DNA from: Nymphaea colorata
Taxonomy: Eukaryota > Streptophyta > Magnoliopsida > Nymphaeales > Nymphaeaceae
Direction of reading: 5' to 3'
Assembly (NCBI RefSeq): GCF_008831285.2
Contig: NC_045139.1
Location: forward strand, 13,932,354 to 13,996,353
DNA: 64,000 nt
This document shows, piece by piece, positions 47,840-59,145 of this stretch. Made by a program: the position numbers and the translations under genes. A model generated the notes under the pieces. It did no database searches and was not told the DNA's origin. It saw only the letters and a list, made by a program, of their open reading frames with translations. Numbering within the stretch: the first letter of the stretch is position 1; each line of letters opens with the position of its first letter.

Positions 47840-50290
47840 TTCCTTGGGTGCAAGATTGGTTCCATATAAATACGCCATGGGAATACATTTTCAGTAATGA
47901 GTAAGTGTTCCCTCTTGCAAATTAATGATCTCATTTTTATTATTTGTCTGATGGCTTGTGCTGGCAGTCCTGTAAGTATGTCTTCAGTAAATTGTGTGTG
48001 TGTGTGTTTTTTCTCATGTTGCATTCTTCATTCCAGATTGTGGTAAAAAGAAAGAGGTTAGACCAAGATGTTCTGACATTTGACAACAACATTTTAGACA
48101 CAATTGCATCTAGTAGAGGAGCAAAAATGTTCTTTTTTAAAAAATAAAAAAATAAAGTGTTATGATCCCCTTCTCTTTCATTTACTTCCTTTTTTCCTCT
48201 TTGTTCGTCTCTTCTTACCACCTGCAAACTTTCTCTTTTCCTTTCTATTTTCCTTTTCTTTTGTTTTAACTTCACTGTTTCTTCTTCTTCTTCTTCCTAA
48301 CCAACTGCAGGATTCTGCCCCATTTTTACTCTCTTTTATTTATATTTCTTTTCTTATTTTTTCTTGTTTTTTTGCCATCCTTCTTTTTCGCTTTCTGCTA
48401 TGGTGCTTCTTCTTTTTCCTTATTTCATACCCTTTTTTAAGTTAAATATTCATTCTTTTAATTTGTTGATGTGCTATGTGCTAAGTTGTTCATGTCTTAC
48501 GTTTGTCTGGTTGTTTGTGTTCGACGTGCATTGTCCATATTATGAGCTGTATTGTTGCATGTTAATGATTTTCAACATTTAATCACAATTTCCTTTTGGC
48601 TTTTTTTTACGGACTGCCTAGGGTTGCCTACACTGTTGCAAATATGAGTCAGCGCTGTATCTTTTTTGCTAGCTGACTGTGCTTCGACCAGCATGCCTCA
48701 GGCCATAGCAGCCCGTATTGGGATGTTTTTAATTTTTCAATTTAAAAATAACTAATGTCTTTTAAACTGTTTAATAAAACAAAAGAACAATCCAATCCTC
48801 TCGGCACCCAGCATCATTTTGGGAAAGGGCAAATATTCAACGTCAGCTATTGTGTTTTGATTATATAGGGAAAGCCGAACCTCTGCTTCTCTTCCAATAT
48901 CCTCTGTTTTTTCATAGTTGTTGCAGCATGCGTTCAGCCAGTTAAGGTGTTGCTTGTTGGAAAATGGAAATTGTAACTTGTTCTTAAATGTCCTTTGGTA
49001 TTTTAGTAGAAAAGTACAAGATTCTGAGCGCCTGCAGGTGCTTTATGGGTTCCATTTAATTTGCTTAGTAAGCACTGAATCTGTTCTTTATTACTTATGG
49101 AAGCGTGTTTTGTCAGACCTTATGTCTCATCTGGAATCACAATGGCTCCTTGTTCTTTTGTATCTGCAGGTGCTTCTTATTGTCATCTATATTGGTGTCC
49201 TGTTTTATTCAGGTCAGTTTCAGACACTCAACAGACTATTCCTTTGGGCGCCATATATCATGTGAAGATGATGCTGGTTCCGCCCTTGAGGCCAGCCTTC
49301 TCTTTTGTTGTTTCTTGAATCTTGGAATTCTGGCAGCCTGATTGAATCCTGTACACCTCGGAAAACTCTTGGAAAGAAAATCAAGTTACTTCCTCAAAGG
49401 AAAGAAAAAAAAAACCTCAATTTTGCCATAATGAAACCACAATTACCAAGTTGTACCTATTTTGCTACATTAGTTTTCTTCGACAAGCAAACCATACAGG
49501 GGAGTCTGATCGGGTATTCTTCAACAGATTTTACCAATTGTTTACTACAGTGAAAGTACACGTAGGAGTATATTTGGATACAATCACTTTTAGCTTCTTA
49601 ATTAGGTCTGATTTTCTCGTCCTGTGAAAATTGGAATTTGGCATGTAGATTTTGGAACGGATGAGAAACTGATTTGTCCCTTTTCCTTCTCCCTTTTCTC
49701 TTTTTGAAGCAATTTTTTTCCTTTGTATAGAACCATGGGAAAAAAATGTGTATGCAAGTTGGTTTCTTTCATTTTTTCATCATCTTTGCTTCTTAATGTG
49801 TACCTTAATCGTCTGCAATGTATTGTATTTGACATGCCATCTCCTTTATGGCTACATGCGCGACCATGGTTTTATCATGCCTACACATGCATGCTTCCGG
49901 CTGTCGTCGGCTGTCATCATGGTCGTGCATCATCCTGCAGCCACAGTTTTCACTCCCACCGGTATCGTCCTTTCTTTGTCTTCAAATGCTTGTATGAAAC
50001 CATCATCATGTCGGCATCGGCATGCAACTTGACGTGATCAATTGATGGTTATTGATTAATAGATATTTCATATCTGCTTTGATTTCTGTTCCTTTTCCAT
50101 TTCCAATAAATTAATCATTAGTATTTTGCCCTTATTCCGAAAAGTTTAATGCACAGAAACATCTCTCTTCTATATTCTTCGTAAAAGTCGTTGTTCTTCT
50201 GACCGTCGAAAATCTGAGTTTCACATATAGACAGGATAGGATAAATTGAGGCGTATTTAATTCCGTGGGAAAGAAAATGATGCCTTTGTA
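47840..50290. other. Downstream flank of the OBERON-like gene up to the hAT insertion
   Basis: About 2.4 kb without a supported gene. It contains a (GT)n run at about 47,994-48,007, a long pyrimidine-rich stretch at about 48,165-48,445, and AT-rich sequence after that. ORFs in the pyrimidine-rich tract are low-complexity artefacts. A spliced 3' UTR of the OBERON-like gene could extend here. Confidence 0.4.
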
Positions 50291-50298
50291 TTTGTGGG
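50291..50298. repeat. Left 8-bp target-site duplication of the hAT element
   Basis: TTTGTGGG directly before the left terminus; an identical 8-mer follows the right terminus at 56,135-56,142. Eight bases is the length expected for hAT insertion. Confidence 0.9.
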
Positions 50299-50322
50299 CA
50301 GGGGTGGGTATCGGGCCGGGCC
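50299..50322. repeat. Left terminal inverted repeat of the hAT element
   Basis: About 24 bases beginning CAGGGGTGGG. It pairs with 56,111-56,134 with internal mismatches at roughly positions 1, 5, 6, 11, 12 and 18. Confidence 0.8.
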
Positions 50323-50516
50323 GGGCCGGCCCGACCCGTTTAGACCCGGCCCGGGTCGGCCCGTTGGGCCCAAACCTGGGCCCGGGCCCGGCCCGATAAT
50401 ATTGACGGGCCGGGCCGGGCCGGGTACCGGGCCAGGTCCACCATACCAAGGCCCAGCCCGGCCCGTTTTGCCGGGCCATCGGGCCGGGTCGGGCCGGGTC
50501 GGGCCGGGTCGGGCCT
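50310..50516. repeat. Left subterminal GGGCC-rich array
   Basis: About 200 bases made mostly of GGGCC, GGCCC and GGGTC pentamers in both orientations, including three consecutive GGGCCGGGTC-like units at the inner edge. In other hAT elements short subterminal motifs are transposase binding sites; the same role here is inference. Confidence 0.8.
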
Positions 50517-50566
50517 TGAAAAAAATGCATAAATTGTACTGAGTTTAAAACTTTCAAGATTCATTT

Positions 50567-50722
50567 AAAAAAAAAAAACATAAAGAGCAAGCTAAAAGCG
50601 CAAACTATTTTTGGCCACTCACATGAGTAGAATATTGACAGAATCGTAAAATTTATAGATAAACAAAGCAAAAAGAGAGATTTTTTGCAAGGGCACCAGA
50701 CATGTACATCATTCAAACCATC
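50567..50722. repeat. Internal hAT direct duplication, copy 1
   Basis: About 150 bases starting in an A-run and ACATAAAGAGCAAGCTAAAA and ending GTACATCATTCAAACCATC. It is repeated in the same orientation at 51,423-51,576 with about seven substitutions, so about 95% identical. Confidence 0.9.
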
Positions 50723-51422
50723 TATCCAAGGCACAACTCTTGTGATAATATGGCAGGGAGTCCCACATGAACCTTAATTACTGTCAAGCGATAAGTTTCT
50801 AATACAAAAGAGCACTCAGCCTTTGAGAGTAACTGTGGACCTCAAAGAACTCACTCATTACTAAGTGAATGAACTAATTACCCACCGTGGCATCCAAGGC
50901 TGGTGAGTGGTGAACAATAATATATAAAAGCTGTTATAGATGCACGCAACTAAAAAAAAATTGGCGAAGTTAAACTAGAACTAATGAAATTGAACCACAA
51001 TTACCATATGAGTTTTGTTACAGCCAAAGTAAGAAGAGTCTATCAGCCGAACCCAAGCAGCAAATAAAATGTCACAAAGTTCTAAAACTAAACAAGCTCA
51101 CAAACAAGAATTTTCGATGCTCAATCACCGCAATTAACAGAACCCTGTAAGTGGCACGCCCATAGGGTAGAGGGATTGATGAGTGAACACCAAATGCAGA
51201 AAATACTAAAAAGAAAGCATGAATTCGACAGCATATTGAGGAACAATAATACAGTATGGCAACAAGCAAGAAGGGGATAGTTAATCTCTAGTATCTTCAC
51301 AATATGTAGATGGTAGTGCACAGAAATTTACCTGTGGCAGACAAGAGAACATCGTCTCCACCTGGATGGTCTTCCAAGAATTGGGTTACAATGTTACATC
51401 ATATACCTGCTTTTATCATTTC

Positions 51423-51576
51423 AAAAAAAAAACATAAAGAGCAAGCTAAAAGGGCAAATTATTTTTGGCCACTCACACCAGTAGAATATTGACAGAATCA
51501 TAAAATTTATAGATAGACAAATCAAAAAGAGAGATTTTTTGCAAGGGCACCAGACATGTACATCATTCAAACCATC
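51423..51576. repeat. Internal hAT direct duplication, copy 2
   Basis: Second copy of the 150-bp segment, about 854 bases to the right of copy 1. Both copies lie between the left subterminal array and the end of the transposase gene. Confidence 0.9.
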
Positions 51577-52050
51577 ATTACATTACATCGTATCAATTTG
51601 CGCACAAAATCTGTCTCTCTCTCTCTCTTGTTAAAGGTCCTCTATAAATGTGAAGAACCGTATAATATTTACTGAACAAACTCATAATGTTTAAGTTTGA
51701 CATGAACTTCAAGACTCTGCACAAGATATTATACAAAGATGCGACACCCATATCTGAGAGCAACAAAAAAATGCAAAGAAATGATAACGTCAGTAGAGAA
51801 TTCATGGTTGTAGCTTGAAATGTCCACCTGCAATTTAACATGAAAAAGAAATGTTAATAAAAATTAACATGTACTTGTCAACATATAATACGAAACATTA
51901 ATTACAAAAATTACCATAATTAATAAGCATGCACTCGATTAACATTCATTGTTATCCAGGTGCTCTGCATCATGAGAACTGTAACAAAGACACTTATTAA
52001 TTTAAGCACACTATTAAGTTAATATGTATAAACTATGAAGCATGAACATC

Positions 52051-54015
52051 TTACCTTTCACACAAGTTGCTTGCATCACGAATCCAACTTTGTGTGCATA
52101 TTAATGACTCTACATTTTCGGGAGTAGTTGAACATCGATAATCATTAATAATTCTTCCCGATGTACTGAATGCAGATTCTGAAGCAACTGTAGATACAGG
52201 AATAGCTAACATATCTCGAGCCATCCTTGCTAGAATTTTGTATTTGCTTTCATTTGCCTTCCACCAAGATAATATGTTGAACTCTATAGTAGGTGAAATT
52301 TCTTCCATTGGATCAAACAAATATTTATCTAGATCAGTGTGAACCACTACAGGAGATACAGAGTTGACATATGCTTTAAACCCATATCTAGACACACTTT
52401 TATATTCTTCCATTGCAATCATGGTACTAGTGGATGCATTGGCCCTTCCCATATTACACGTGTCACTATCTTCATACATATTTCTGTACTCAGCATATAA
52501 TTCATGAAGAGTGCTCTCTATAATTTCACATTTCACTATTGCATCAGGTTTATCTAAATTGCCAAGCAAATACTTCAAGTATGACAACTTGAACCTAGGA
52601 TCCATAATAGCTGCAATTGCAAAGAGAATATTATAGCCCTTAAAGTATTTGTCAAATTTTTCTTGCATTTTGCATGCCAATGCCCTTATATGTTCATTTG
52701 ATGCTCCACGATGCCTATACAAATGATGGTAAATTGATACGATTTCTTCAAAAACTAGATTAGCTGTTACCTGCTTGGTGGTAGAGAATAAATTTGTTGC
52801 ATCGTAGAAGACCTTTAAGAACTGACATAAATCTGATGCATGAGACCACTCATCCTCAGAAGGCAAATATGTATAACTGGGATCACACGATGCCAAATGT
52901 TGAAAGACATCTTTGAATAATAATGCATCTCTCAACATTATAAATGTAGAATTCCATCGAGTAGGAACATCATAGTTTAAACCTTTTTTCTCATCCAAAC
53001 CCATTGTCTTTACACATTCTTTGAAAGCATGTAGTCATTTTGGTGATCCCCTTATATATTTGACACTGTCACGAACTTTTGAAATTGTATCGTCCATATC
53101 ATTCATACCATCTCTAACTATCAGATTTATGATATGTGCACCACAACGAATATGAAAGTACTCCCCTCTCAATGGAAATGAAATATTATTTTTCCTTTCT
53201 ATGGTCATTCTCAACAAACTTATTCCACTATCATTTGTTGAACAATTATCAGCAGTGACAGAAAACAACTTCAAATGAATACCCCACTTAGTAGTAATGC
53301 ACTCCAACACAGATTCACAAATGCAAATTGCATTATGTGGTGGAGGCACATGTATAAAATTAAGTATGTGAGAGTGCAATTGCCAATCTGTATCAATATA
53401 AGAGGCTGTCAAGCATAAGTACCCTAACGTCTGTTGTGAGGACCACATATCAAATGTCAATGATATCCGTTGCACTTGGTTATTTACAAGTTCTTGATAT
53501 CTCTTTTTTTCAGTCAAGAACATTGACTGTACCTCTTTTGTAAGTGTTCTTCTAGAAATTGGCACAAACCTTGGATTTAAAAGCTTTAGAAGATTGTTAA
53601 GATATTCATATTCTGCAATACTGAAAGGAAGTGCATGCATTATTGCCAACTTAGCCAAACCTTTTCTTATACAGTCCATATCAAGTTTGTGTAGACTTAA
53701 ATTTGAAGCTCCAGATTCACCAACTCCAAATGACAACGTGTTTTGTTTTCCATCAAGTATTTGTTTTCTGACACATGTATCTCTATGTCGTTTCAAGTGG
53801 CTCGTACCACTGCTACTTTGTGCAGTAAATCGTTCACCACAATGTTTGCATTTCGCCCACTCTTTTCCATTAAATTCTACTAATTTGAAGTCATTCCATA
53901 CTATCGAAGTTCTTTTTCTCTTGGATTGAACGTCTTTTTCAGTACATGTAAAAGATTCATCTTCCTCTACATCTGCCATCGGACAATATTCTTCATCCCC
54001 AATGTTAGATGACAT
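52051..54015 (-). pseudogene. hAT transposase with one in-frame stop codon (654 codons plus one stop)
   Basis: RICESLEEPER/Ac-like transposase. Starting at 54,015 the frame is open for 326 codons, meets TGA at 53,037-53,035, then continues in the same frame to 52,051 with no frameshift. Visible parts: a BED zinc finger at about residues 40-82 (CKHCG...HLKRHRDTC); an RNase-H-like core with LTFDMWSS and VTADNCSTND carrying the expected aspartates, and the FHIRCGAHIINLIVRDG motif; and a C-terminal hAT dimerisation region at about 563-650 (ILARMARDMLAIPVSTVASE, SAFSTSGR). The stop falls in a conserved stretch after SPK, where relatives usually have a basic residue, and could come from a C-to-T change of a CGA codon. 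A shorter second protein could start at 53,004, but it would lack the DNA-binding finger. Confidence 0.92.
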
Positions 54016-55955
54016 GACTTACTATTTGAATGATATCCCTACAACCTAAACATAAAGTCATAGGGAAACCAATTACAAAAATTCTCACAAGTTTCATAGA
54101 CATGCATCAACAGTACATGTGACTAGAGGCAGGTCATCACATTAGAGAAAAAGTTCCATGAACTAGGTTCAGCATATAATAAGATACTAATTTCCAGTTT
54201 ACTCACAATGACACATAAAGTTAGTTAAAGATGCTACTTAGCACGGTAGCCTTGACATAGATACTAATATAAGAAGACCTTATATTTCATTCATCATACA
54301 ATATAAATGTTAAAAATGAGATTAACTTTGCTCCAATACATTACTTCTCCAACCTGATAAGGTAGGGAAAAAACTGGAAAGAGTTCAAGAAGATTGACAA
54401 AAAGTGTTGTTCCTTAAACAGCCATGCTCTGCAAGTTAAAATGGTTCATCCAAAGAGATGGCATAAACAATTAGATTACAATAACCAAAGATCATGGGAC
54501 AAAAACCAGTAAAACTATTGATGGTTTGATAATTGACACTATTTTAGGCCCTCAAAACTAAATGAATGAAATAATTTTACCTCAGTGGAATGAGATGGTG
54601 TTCCAAGCAGCACCAGCAACTTCTTTTGGAATGAGTTTCCAGAAACCTGCAATATCACCTATTAGGTAGGTATAAATGATAGCAAAATTGAACTTGAGTT
54701 ATTGAGCATATATGTGCATGTGTGTGCTTCTCGAGATACAGAAAAATATATATGCAAGTCTGCGCTTCAATTGAGAAGGGAGATCAATTTCATCAAATAA
54801 TAATGTAATAGATGAGATCAATAGGAACATGCTGTAAAAACATGAATTCCAAACTTAGAAAACCATGATCCCGGACAAGCTGCAGCCTCCACCCCTCTCT
54901 TCAACTTTTTGAATCAGAAAATAAAATGAAAAGGAGAGGAAGATTAGTAACAGTAATCATCAAATAACAGAAGAGAGTGGACATTGTATAGCAGAAAAGC
55001 CATTAAGATGACCATTAAGATGTTTAATCATGGACCATATTATGGCTGAACAAGCAACTTGTGCAACTATATGGAATTGTATGTATTGGTTTCACTCATT
55101 TTGTATTTCTGAGATGTGCATGTTTGATGGGAAGGCAATAGTCAGAATTTTATATGACATCAATTTCTTCTATTTGCTCGTAAATGTGGAGTTTTAAACA
55201 AAGGCACCATGATGTCAGAAAATGACTTCAATTCGACTTTCAGACCAAATAAATCATTGACTGTGCAGCTCGTTGCAAGTCTTGGCATTGTTCTATGTTG
55301 TTTCTTTCCCATATGTTTCACATTTTTATCTTAAAAAGTATCATTGGAAAAAAGTTTTTCCCACAACCAAACAAAAAGACCAACCCGTGGGCATCAGCCA
55401 TCATGACCTTTGAAACATGCCCTCTTGGCCTCTTATTGAATCCTGCAATTGACACCGATTGGTAAAACATGATTACTGATATGGAAGTAAGTAACGTCAC
55501 AGCCAACTATAGAACGATCATCACTGATATGAAAGGATACAAAGATACAAAGAGTGATGAGAGAATGACAAAGCCCTAACTAAGTTTTGCAACTTGCAAG
55601 AGCAGCGTGTACCCCCAATCTGGGCGAAAGGCAATAACCCCCAATCCCCCATTATCCCTGTATCGTGTAAGAGCAGCATGTACCTTCAAAAGGGCGAAGG
55701 GCGACGATGGCCCAGTGGTGGTCTGGTGGAGCGGAGACAGTGGCGGTGGTGGACTGGCTGAGTGGCTGGGTATAAGATTCTTCAGGTATCGACTGTAGAA
55801 CAATGGAAACGGCTCTGCGGCTCTGCGAGTTTGCCTTCCTCGAATCCTCGATGGACGATGGAAAACAGGAAAAGGAAAACCAAAAGCGAAAAGGGGAAAA
55901 TGTGAAAGTGAAACAAGGGGAGCCGTGCGAGAAGATTGTTGACCTAACACACTAA
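54016..55955. other. 5' side of the hAT transposase gene within the element
   Basis: About 1.9 kb between the transposase start and the right subterminal array, presumably its promoter and (spliced) leader. Reading frames at 55,576-56,034 are low-complexity and overlap the GC-rich end; I do not call them genes. Confidence 0.5.
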
Positions 55956-56120
55956 CGGGCCGTCGGGCCGGGCCGGGCCAGAGAAGTGATAACCAGGCCC
56001 GGCCCGTTAAGATCTCGGGCCGGGCCGGGCTCACTAAAGTTCGGCCCGATAACCAAATTCCTCAGCCCAAACCCGGCCCATACCGGGCCGGGCCGGGCCG
56101 GCCCAGCGGCGGCCCGACCC
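55956..56120. repeat. Right subterminal GGGCC-rich array
   Basis: About 165 bases rich in GGGCCG and GGCCC units, the partner of the left array. It is shorter and more interrupted by AT-rich spacers than the left one. Confidence 0.8.
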
Positions 56121-56134
56121 GACGCCCAGGCCTA
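56111..56134. repeat. Right terminal inverted repeat of the hAT element
   Basis: About 24 bases ending GCCCAGGCCTA, imperfectly complementary to the left terminus and followed at once by the second copy of the target duplication. Confidence 0.8.
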
Positions 56135-56142
56135 TTTGTGGG
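56135..56142. repeat. Right 8-bp target-site duplication of the hAT element
   Basis: TTTGTGGG, identical to 50,291-50,298. Confidence 0.9.
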
Positions 56143-58485
56143 GGGTTTTAAATCGGTCCGTGAACGTGGTGGTATAGATATGATGAGATTGAAGATCCAT
56201 GATTAAGCGGAAACTCAAAGAGGATGGGCTATGCTATAGGGTTAGGACCGGAGCCTGATCCTCGAATTCAAGATTTCTCTCCTGCTATCTTTTTGAAAAA
56301 CCTGCTAAGATTACCTTTCACTTAAATGATGTTTCTAGATGTCAAAGTTAAATGGATGAGTGATTGTGTTCGGACCGACATTGGTACTTGAAAAATTTGG
56401 AACTTGAAACCATCTTAGAACTCTTTATATTCCTAATGTTATCTCATGAGGTGGGAATTCAAATTTAAAGCAGATGTTTGAATCAACAACTAACCAAGAA
56501 ATGCTTTTTTCTATGGTCGGCATATTCTTTGTCCAGGATAATTTCTCTGGGTATCCAACCATGTCCTTGAGACATCCAACATGGAGGAGGTTACCGGTTA
56601 AACACTTTGGTGCCTCTTGCCAAAATAAGCTGGTAATTATCTCGGTGTAAAATTGGGTTGGACATGTAATACCCAAGCTTCCTTGTGAAAAAGGAAGTAT
56701 TTTTTATGCACTCAGATGCTGGCAGAGAGTTCTTATGTAGAAACAAATTTCTCTTCTAACAATATATTACTCAAAATCTAGATTAACATGTAATATTCCT
56801 TTTGTTTGCGGATTTATTCTGAATTTCCCCTATATCTTGGGGAAAATGAACGGCAAGGTTTCCCCAGGACTACTTTCTTGTATGTCTTTTCTGAGATCGC
56901 TTTGGACTATTAGTCTTAGCAATTTCGACAATTACGAAAGGTTGTTCCGCATTAAAAAGCCAAAGACATGACTGAGAGAAGCATGCCCGCTATGGACTAT
57001 GCGACGACAAACTCTCTCTGACATAGAACCTGCAGTCAATTGTTCTTTTCTCAAAAGAGCACATATGGTTGAAACCTTAGGCTATGTAAAGTACTTGCTT
57101 TTCTCCACATCCATCCTTATGGGGTAATTGATGTATCCATCTTTACCTTGTTAGGATTGGCAAGTTCATTGTTTATCATAACCATTTCAATTCTTCGATG
57201 TTTAGTTTGTTAACTTATAAAAGAGTTCTTTAAATGAAATGATACAGATGCCCACAAAGGAGAAAGGAAGGAGTGACTTGGCACGTTATCAAGTAAATAA
57301 TTTCAATAACATAAACTCATCTTGCTGGCACTGTATCCAGCATAAGCCGTTAACCAGGGTAAAATTCTACTAAAAGTTCAAATGCCAGGATACGTGCAGC
57401 TTACGATGGAGTTGCCAAGTTGCCTCTAAGTTGGGAATGAATGGAAAAGGTCTTTCTTAAACATAATAAGTAAAACTCAAAATTTAATATTTGCATTAAT
57501 TTGAACTTTATATGCCTCAAGGGCCGTGGTGCAATCGAACAGCGTGGTCCAAAGTTTGAATCCTCTGGTTATTGCCACACTCCTAGCATCCAAGCGCCAG
57601 TTTTTTGGGCTGCAAACAGCGACAAGTGTGATGTCCAATTAAAATGATGTATCATAGGTCCGTTTAGGTCCTAAAACAAGCCAGATCCTTGGAGGCAGAA
57701 GTCCTTGGGATTTTGTCTCCTAAGATGGTTTTCTCCTACAAATCTATCTGTTTGACTTCCCGTACAGATGCTGTTCTGGATACTACCTTGGGTGAATGTT
57801 AGTGGTGACTCACGTCGCAGAGACGTCCACCGGCAGCAAATGCGCATGAATGACAAACCAAACATAAGATGGAGCAGCTCAGATTAAATACAAATTGATG
57901 AATTTTTAGTCAACGAATTGAGCTTGATAAGTCCAATGGTTTGCTGCTAGCTAAAAAAATTAAAGCCGAGTGCTATCAGGCATATCAAAAGCTTATACGC
58001 AGATAAGTTGATGATGCATTTTTTATTACTTTACTACGTTGATGGTGCTTTTAGGGCATGGGTAAGTTAAAACTTAAATACGCCAATCGGTACTCACGGC
58101 AGCCCACTTCTACTGAATGCAAAGAGTACAAAGACAAGATATCCAGTTGCAGGGCTACTCCTGAAAACGTCCTACATCCGTGTTTTTTTCCCGAAATACC
58201 ACCTCCTTTTGTAAAGGCATCTGATTGGTGCCTTGAATTTCTCAAGTTGCAGAAAGCAATGGATAGTTCATAGTTACAGAGAGATCAACAACAGTTGGTT
58301 GCTCGCTTGCGATTGCAGGGAGAAACACAACTACAGTTGAAAGAAGCCTATGACTCAGTACTAGGACGCAGTATGTATTCACTTTAAGCAAAAAAAACGC
58401 AATAAAGGATGACCAGAAGGATGAGTCAGACATGAGGCACATTTTCAAGCCCCAGAGGAAAACAAAGAGTTGCCGCAAAGAGGCC
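56143..58485. other. Intergenic region between the hAT element and the HSP20-like gene
   Basis: About 2.3 kb with no supported gene. At about 57,520-57,600 the text GTGGTGCAATCGAAC...AGTTTGAATCC loosely resembles tRNA-derived SINE promoter boxes, but no SINE ends or poly-A tail could be identified. Short ORFs are not family-like. Confidence 0.35.
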
Positions 58486-59145
58486 TCACTGTACAAGAAC
58501 AAGCGGCTCAAGCCTAGAGATAATTGAGCTTCCAACATTCACTTTGCAATCTAGTTCCTGCAATTTGGCTGACCCGTTAGTCGATGCTCCTCCATCTCCA
58601 CTTCCATAACCACCATTGATCTCTGCATCCGGTGAAGCTTCACGCCAATCATCTTTCCCATTAGGACCATTTTCTTCTTCACCTTCTGCAGCACTCTCAT
58701 CTGAACAATCTGCACTCTTGGGGACAGTGATAATCAACTCTCCTGCTATATAAGCAGCTTTAGCGAGGTCCGGCCTAGTAGATGGTGGCAGCCTGAACCG
58801 CCATAAGTCCAGTTCCAGCTCGTCGAATGACAATTCGAGCATGTTCTCTCCACGAATTATGATCTTGGACACCCCAGGAATGACCTCCACCAGATGGGCT
58901 TCAACATCCCCAGTGATCTGATCAGTGATCAATGCAAACCTGAAGCAGGCCTCATCTTCTTGGACAGAAACATCGGCCTCCGCATGGAAAGGCAGCTCCA
59001 AAACCCGACTGAAAATATGAGGGAGCCTCCGGAGGTTCTTCTGCCTTCCTGTAATGGAGAAGGAACGCAACCCTGCTTCAGCAAGGCTTGCATTAATGTC
59101 GTAATGGAATGCTATGTTCCGTTTCTGAGGAAGAGGAACCATCAT
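58486..59145 (-). CDS. HSP20-like (alpha-crystallin fold) protein, 219 aa
   Basis: Protein with an alpha-crystallin/HSP20-like beta fold at about residues 55-143, seen from alternating hydrophobic strands and the closing AYIAGELIITVPK, which matches the last strands of the fold (the G-x-L motif of small heat-shock proteins). It lacks the usual N-terminal and IXI motifs of canonical small HSPs and resembles the divergent HSP20-like plant proteins of unknown role. The N-terminus is MMVPLPQKRNIAFHYDINAS. The tail (144-219) is acidic and Gly/Asn/Ser-rich and probably disordered. I chose the ATG at 59,145; the frame is open to 59,280 but that extension is hydrophobic and intron-like. A TATA box about 1.06 kb upstream implies a 5' UTR intron. 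The family call is moderate; the function is not known. Confidence 0.72.
   Translation of the reverse strand: MMVPLPQKRNIAFHYDINASLAEAGLRSFSITGRQKNLRRLPHIFSRVLELPFHAEADVSVQEDEACFRFALITDQITGDVEAHLVEVIPGVSKIIIRGENMLELSFDELELDLWRFRLPPSTRPDLAKAAYIAGELIITVPKSADCSDESAAEGEEENGPNGKDDWREASPDAEINGGYGSGDGGASTNGSAKLQELDCKVNVGSSIISRLEPLVLVQ

Larger units (their letters stand above)
50299..56134. mobile_element. Complete hAT-superfamily DNA transposon, 5836 bp
   Basis: Bounded by a perfect 8-bp target-site duplication (TTTGTGGG). The left end starts CAGGGGTGGGTATCGGGCC; the right end, read inward on the other strand, starts TAGGCCTGGGCGTCGGGTC. These form an imperfect terminal inverted repeat of about 24 bases with about six or seven mismatches. 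Both subterminal regions are dense in GGGCC/GGCCC motifs. Inside, on the minus strand, is a BED-finger/hAT-dimerisation transposase broken by a single in-frame stop. The left arm also carries a 150-bp direct duplication. The perfect target duplication and the nearly intact coding frame suggest a fairly recent insertion. As it stands it is non-autonomous but could still be moved by a related transposase. Confidence 0.93.

Noticed and set aside
48104-48445. 113-codon Phe/Leu/Ser-rich ORF resembling a membrane protein
   Set aside because: It is a translation of a pyrimidine-rich tract; the hydrophobicity is an artefact of TTT/CTT/TCT codons.
50132-50564. Pro/Gly-rich ORFs at the left end of the hAT element
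   Set aside because: These are translations of the GGGCC array in several frames, with no codon-level support.
52051-53004. Treating the 317-codon frame as a separate gene
   Set aside because: It continues the upstream transposase frame after one stop codon and carries the C-terminal half of the same protein, so it is one broken gene.
55576-56034. 152-codon ORF at the right end of the hAT element
   Set aside because: It runs into the GGGCC-rich array and has low-complexity Pro/Arg/Ser composition, as expected of a GC-rich shadow frame.
57520-57600. tRNA-derived SINE-like text (AGTTTGAATCC as a B box)
   Set aside because: The A box is poor and no 3' tail or target duplication was found.
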